Shown in pieces: positions 61,609-64,000 of a DNA stretch of 64,000 nt. The translations under genes were made by a program, and so were the position numbers. How positions within the stretch are numbered: position 1 is the stretch's first letter; the number at the start of each line of letters is the position of its first letter. Source of the DNA: Desulfosarcina alkanivorans (GTDB lineage Bacteria > Desulfobacterota > Desulfobacteria > Desulfobacterales > Desulfosarcinaceae); the NCBI RefSeq assembly GCF_009688945.1, contig NZ_AP021874.1, forward strand, positions 434,001 to 498,000. The letters run 5' to 3'. The notes under the pieces are model-generated. The model made no database searches. It was not told where the DNA came from and worked only from the letters and a program-made list of their open reading frames with translations.

Positions 61609-62034
61609 CTAATCCAGCTTACTGATAAACCTCTTGAGCTTGACTTGTTCAACCTTATCATATCCAAACCAATCCAAGGCGCCATTGTCATCATTATCGA
61701 CAACCCTCACCGTGAAATTCCCTCTCGTATTTACGGAGGCGAACACCTCTGCAACCTGTTTGATGATTGGGTCTTTGATCAGGATTACCATTCGGACATC
61801 CCTGTCTATGGATCTTTCCCTTTCAAGTTCTGACAGCCGCAAAAGACCTTCAACAGTAAGCTTGCTGACATCTTCAGTACGTCGTAAATCCAGAATCTCT
61901 CTTACGTATTCCAATCCTTTCGTTTCGATTTGAAACGCCAGAACCAGTAAATGGAGTTCCTTGTCATCCAGCGAGCCTGTGACTTGTGTATACGAAAAAT
62001 TGAGTTCACTGAGAATGTTCATCGTGTATGCCAT
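61609..62034 (-). CDS. SpoIIAA-like (STAS-related) protein
   Basis: A 141-residue protein starting 'MAYTMNILSELNFSYTQVTGSLDDKELHLLVLAFQIETKGLEYVREILDLRRT'. It has the alternating strand-helix pattern of SpoIIAA-like proteins, which are thought to bind lipid or act as switches. Part of the accessory region; codon use is AT-rich. Function not known. Confidence 0.6.
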   Translation of the reverse strand: MAYTMNILSELNFSYTQVTGSLDDKELHLLVLAFQIETKGLEYVREILDLRRTEDVSKLTVEGLLRLSELERERSIDRDVRMVILIKDPIIKQVAEVFASVNTRGNFTVRVVDNDDNGALDWFGYDKVEQVKLKRFISKLD

Positions 62035-62426
62035 CGGAATTACCCATGCCTGTGAGATTGAAGGGTCAGTGAGTACCGAAAATATCTCCAGTAAGAATGT
62101 GGAAATTTAAGCACAGCAGTTTATGCCGTGTCAATCTGGTTTGGGTGGAGGTAATTGGGCGGGGGTGCTGCTGGATTGCGTATTCCGCTCAAACTGACCA
62201 GTCATTCCGGAGGAAAGTGACCACCCGTTCCGCTTTATTGTGACCAGTTGTTCCGCTGCAAACTGTCCACCTCATCGGAGCGAAGCGACCCCGGTTTTTC
62301 CCTATCTTCCAGACTTGGTGGATTTCGTCAAGGATGTCGTATCATTCAGGATCCATCAGAAAGGAAGGTTTAAGCTATAGTGACAAGGGGTAAGAAGGGT
62401 GAAGGAGGAGAGGGAGGATAAAACAA
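62035..62426. other. Accessory DNA between the SpoIIAA-like gene and tRNA-Leu
   Basis: This 392-base region contains an array of about five 23-bp degenerate repeats (62183-62303) typical of IS21-family ends. No gene recognised. Confidence 0.5.
62183..62303. repeat. Array of ~23-bp degenerate repeats, IS21-type terminus remnant
   Basis: About five consecutive units of roughly 23 bases share the pattern xxTTCCGxxxxAAAxTGACCA. Such subterminal arrays are typical of IS21-family ends, where they bind IstA. No istA or istB gene is nearby, so this is a left-over end. Confidence 0.55.
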
Positions 62427-62460
62427 AACGGGGTGCTGCGATTCGCAACACCCCGTTTTT
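62427..62460 (-). terminator. Terminator after tRNA-Leu
   Basis: AACGGGGTGTTGCG/CGCAGCACCCCGTT arms (12 or more pairs) followed on the minus strand by a GTTTTGTTTTAT tract, 13 bases after the tRNA 3' end. Confidence 0.85.
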
Positions 62461-62472
62461 AAATATTATTTG

Positions 62473-62559
62473 TGGTGCCGAGGGCGGGACTTGAACCCGC
62501 ACGGCCGTGGGCCACTACCCCCTCAAGATAGCGTGTCTACCAGATTCCACCACCTCGGC
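62473..62559 (-). tRNA. tRNA-Leu (anticodon GAG)
   Basis: An 87-nt type II tRNA with acceptor GCCGAGG/CCTCGGC and a D-arm of 'GTGGTGGAATCTGGTAGACAC' type (split here to avoid length). The anticodon stem CTATC/GGTAG has loop TTGAGGG, giving anticodon GAG. It has a long variable arm, TpsiC arm with GTTCAAGTC, and an encoded CCA. It follows secG by 14 bp, the same secG-leuU pairing known in E. coli. It marks the boundary between core and accessory DNA. Confidence 0.95.
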
Positions 62560-62572
62560 AAGTTTACCATTT

Positions 62573-62899
62573 TTATTCTGACTTCGAACCGCCGTCAGAC
62601 GCGCTGTCATCCGTTTGCGACGGTTGCTCAATGGGCGCCTCGACATCCGAGACCACCGATTTGGTGATCTTGCCGCCGGATATGTAGGCCAGGGTCAGGG
62701 ATGTCAGCATGAATACGATGGCCGCGGCCGTCGTTGCTTTGCTTAAAAAAGTGGACGCCCCGGTGCTTCCAAATAAGGTCTGGCTGGAACCGCCGCCAAA
62801 AGCGGCTCCCATGTCCGCACCTTTTCCGGTTTGGAGCAGTACGATCATGATCAGGGCGATGCAAACGACCACATGAGTAACTATCAACAAGATGGACAT
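62573..62899 (-). CDS. secG: Preprotein translocase subunit SecG
   Basis: Inner-membrane component of SecYEG. The 108-residue protein has two membrane helices ('ILLIVTHVVVCIALIMIVLLQ' and 'TTAAAIVFMLTSLTLAYIS') with the conserved 'GKGADMGAAFGGGSSQTLFG' segment and a Ser/Asp/Glu-rich tail. Follows tpiA by 25 bp in the usual order. Confidence 0.94.
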   Translation of the reverse strand: MSILLIVTHVVVCIALIMIVLLQTGKGADMGAAFGGGSSQTLFGSTGASTFLSKATTAAAIVFMLTSLTLAYISGGKITKSVVSDVEAPIEQPSQTDDSASDGGSKSE

Positions 62900-62924
62900 T
62901 GGTTATCGTCTTTTTTTGAGTCCG

Positions 62925-63686
62925 TTATTCGTTGTAAAAAACCAGCTTGCTGAACGTTTCGGGGTCCAGGCTGGCTCCACCGACCAGGGCGCCATCCACA
63001 TCCGGCATCTCCATGAGTGCCCGGACGTTATCCGGCTTGACACTTCCTCCGTAAAGGATGCGAACGGTGTCGGCAAACGGTTTTCCAAACAGCGTTTCGA
63101 GCAGCGACCGGATGAACTGGTGCGCCTCCTGGGCTTGTTCCCGGGTGGCGGTCTTTCCGGTACCGATGGCCCATACCGGTTCGTAGGCGATAACGATACG
63201 GGTCAGGGCTTCAGAAACAAAATCTTTTAGACCAACTCGAACCTGTTTGTCAAGCACAGAAAATGTGTCGCCGGCTTCTCGCTGCGCCTCTGATTCGCCG
63301 ATACAGAAGACCGGGATGAGGTCCGCCGAAAGCGCGGCCTGGATTTTCCGATTGACGGTTTCATCGGTCTCGCCAAAAAACTGCCGCCGTTCCGAGTGAC
63401 CGATGATCACATGGCTGCATCCGGCGTCCACCAGCATTTCCGATGATATCTTGCCGGTGAAGGCGCCCTGCTTTTCATAGAAAAGATCCTGCGCGCCGAC
63501 TGCGATGGCACTTCCCTTGAGGGTTTGGGCCACCTGGTAAAGGGCCGTATAGGTGGGGGCGATCATGATCTCGACATCTCTGGCCGCGTCGACAAGGCGT
63601 TTCAGCTTTCCGGCGGCTTCCACGGCCTGGGTGCCGGTCTTATGCATTTTCCAATTGCCTGCAATCAATGGCGTTCGACTGCTCAT
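62925..63686 (-). CDS. tpiA: Triosephosphate isomerase
   Basis: Interconverts DHAP and glyceraldehyde-3-phosphate. The 253-residue TIM barrel has 'LIAGNWKMHK' (Asn11, Lys13), 'VIIGHSERR' (catalytic His) and 'IAYEPVWAIGTGKTA' (catalytic Glu and loop 6), and 'ILYGGSVKPDN'. Between gapA and secG. Confidence 0.97.
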   Translation of the reverse strand: MSSRTPLIAGNWKMHKTGTQAVEAAGKLKRLVDAARDVEIMIAPTYTALYQVAQTLKGSAIAVGAQDLFYEKQGAFTGKISSEMLVDAGCSHVIIGHSERRQFFGETDETVNRKIQAALSADLIPVFCIGESEAQREAGDTFSVLDKQVRVGLKDFVSEALTRIVIAYEPVWAIGTGKTATREQAQEAHQFIRSLLETLFGKPFADTVRILYGGSVKPDNVRALMEMPDVDGALVGGASLDPETFSKLVFYNE

Positions 63687-63705
63687 CGCAATTATTCTCC
63701 TTCTG

Positions 63706-64000
63706 TTAGAGCTGTTTGCCGATCATGGCGGCCAAATCGACCATGCGGTTGGAGTAGCCGCTTTCGTTGTCGTACCAGGAGAGCACCTTGACCATGTCAT
63801 CAACCACATAAGTGGTGGGCGCATCAACAACCGATGACAACGGGCAGCCATTGAAATCAGTGGAGACCAGCGGCAACTCACTGTAACCCAAGATGCCTTT
63901 GAGGGAACCGTCGGCCGCTTCCCGGATGGCTTCATTGACGTCCGACTTGGTGACACCCGTTTTTTCCACGTTGATCACCACATCGACAATGGAAACATTT
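63706..64000 (-). CDS. gapA: Glyceraldehyde-3-phosphate dehydrogenase, C-terminal part (N-terminus off the window)
   Basis: About 98 residues are visible: 'NVSIVDVVINVEKTGVTKSDVNEAIREAADGSLKGILGYSELPLVSTDFNG', then 'VVDAPTTYVVDDMVKVLSWYDNESGYSNRMVDLAAMI', the conserved GAPDH C-terminal domain. The catalytic Cys lies outside the window. It is the first gene in view of the gapA-tpiA-secG-tRNA-Leu run. Confidence 0.96.
   Translation of the reverse strand, partial: NVSIVDVVINVEKTGVTKSDVNEAIREAADGSLKGILGYSELPLVSTDFNGCPLSSVVDAPTTYVVDDMVKVLSWYDNESGYSNRMVDLAAMIGKQL

Noticed and set aside
62473..62559. Flanking direct repeat of the tRNA-Leu 3' end as attL/attR
   Set aside because: By eye I found no second copy of the tRNA 3' end in the accessory region; an exact search would be needed.
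1..64000. CRISPR arrays, rRNA genes, tmRNA, phage structural genes
   Set aside because: None was seen; the only repeat array (62183-62303) is degenerate, has no spacers and is better explained as an IS end.

Overview
This 64 kb window looks like chromosome of an anaerobic Gram-negative Desulfobacterota (Deltaproteobacteria) member. The evidence is a complete LPS/outer-membrane biogenesis operon, an indolepyruvate:ferredoxin oxidoreductase pair, a DHH-CBS-poly(A)-polymerase fusion, a type IV pilus gene and a secreted protein with a Desulfobacterota-style C-terminal anchor. This assignment is inferred from gene content; no rRNA is present. Most of the window is GC-rich core sequence. About 52.1-62.4 kb is a lower-GC accessory patchwork ending at a tRNA-Leu gene.

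Layout. 1-4.4 kb (minus): scpB (cut by the window edge), scpA with its own promoter, and the tRNA nucleotidyltransferase fusion. 4.8-10.8 kb (plus): a radical SAM protein, pilC, a PilS-like histidine kinase, then a GEMM-I (cyclic-di-GMP) riboswitch leading a large secreted multidomain surface protein. 10.9-23.1 kb (minus): one long envelope operon, lysS-lolC/E-lolD-bamA-ompH-lpxD-fabZ-lpxA-lpxI-Gfo/Idh-lpxB. 23.5-30.4 kb: slyD, an aspartase/fumarase, iorBA, arginine deiminase, acylphosphatase and a small conserved protein. 30.7-35.4 kb (plus): a sucrose cassette of a PfkB kinase, a sucrose-phosphate synthase/phosphatase fusion and a sucrose phosphorylase-type GH13 enzyme. 35.5-47.8 kb: a CoA-transferase/GNAT fusion, cupin, Nudix, Smr, hutI, a class III nucleotide cyclase with an in-frame TGA near its N-terminus, OsmC, a eukaryote-like fused HisHF, a flavin reductase, a PhnD-like binding protein and a GDSL hydrolase. 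48.3-52.1 kb: two SDR dehydrogenases and a class III aminotransferase, divergent from a TetR/BetI-like regulator across a promoter with 30-bp-spaced direct repeats.

52.1-62.4 kb is a graveyard-like accessory region. It holds a LysR (ArgP-like) C-terminal fragment, a hipBA toxin-antitoxin pair with a clear promoter/operator, a RAYT transposase remnant, an orphan KH-domain gene (khpA-like), a four-gene DDE transposon (zinc ribbon, rve transposase, AAA ATPase, small ORF), truncated CMD and GNAT genes, an IS481 fragment, a SpoIIAA-like protein and an IS21-type repeat array. It abuts the 3' end of tRNA-Leu(GAG). Beyond it the core resumes as gapA-tpiA-secG-tRNA-Leu (minus), running off the right edge.

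The strongest leads are: the c-di-GMP riboswitch controlling a surface protein with a Cys-containing C-terminal anchor beside pilus genes; the eukaryote-like HisHF fusion; IorA with both ferredoxin motifs lacking the second cysteine; the BamA N-terminal extension; the oxidoreductase embedded in the lipid A operon; and the island structure at tRNA-Leu. I did not find a clearly unprecedented multi-gene system. The four-gene transposon and the sucrose synthesis/phosphorolysis cassette are the most system-like units.
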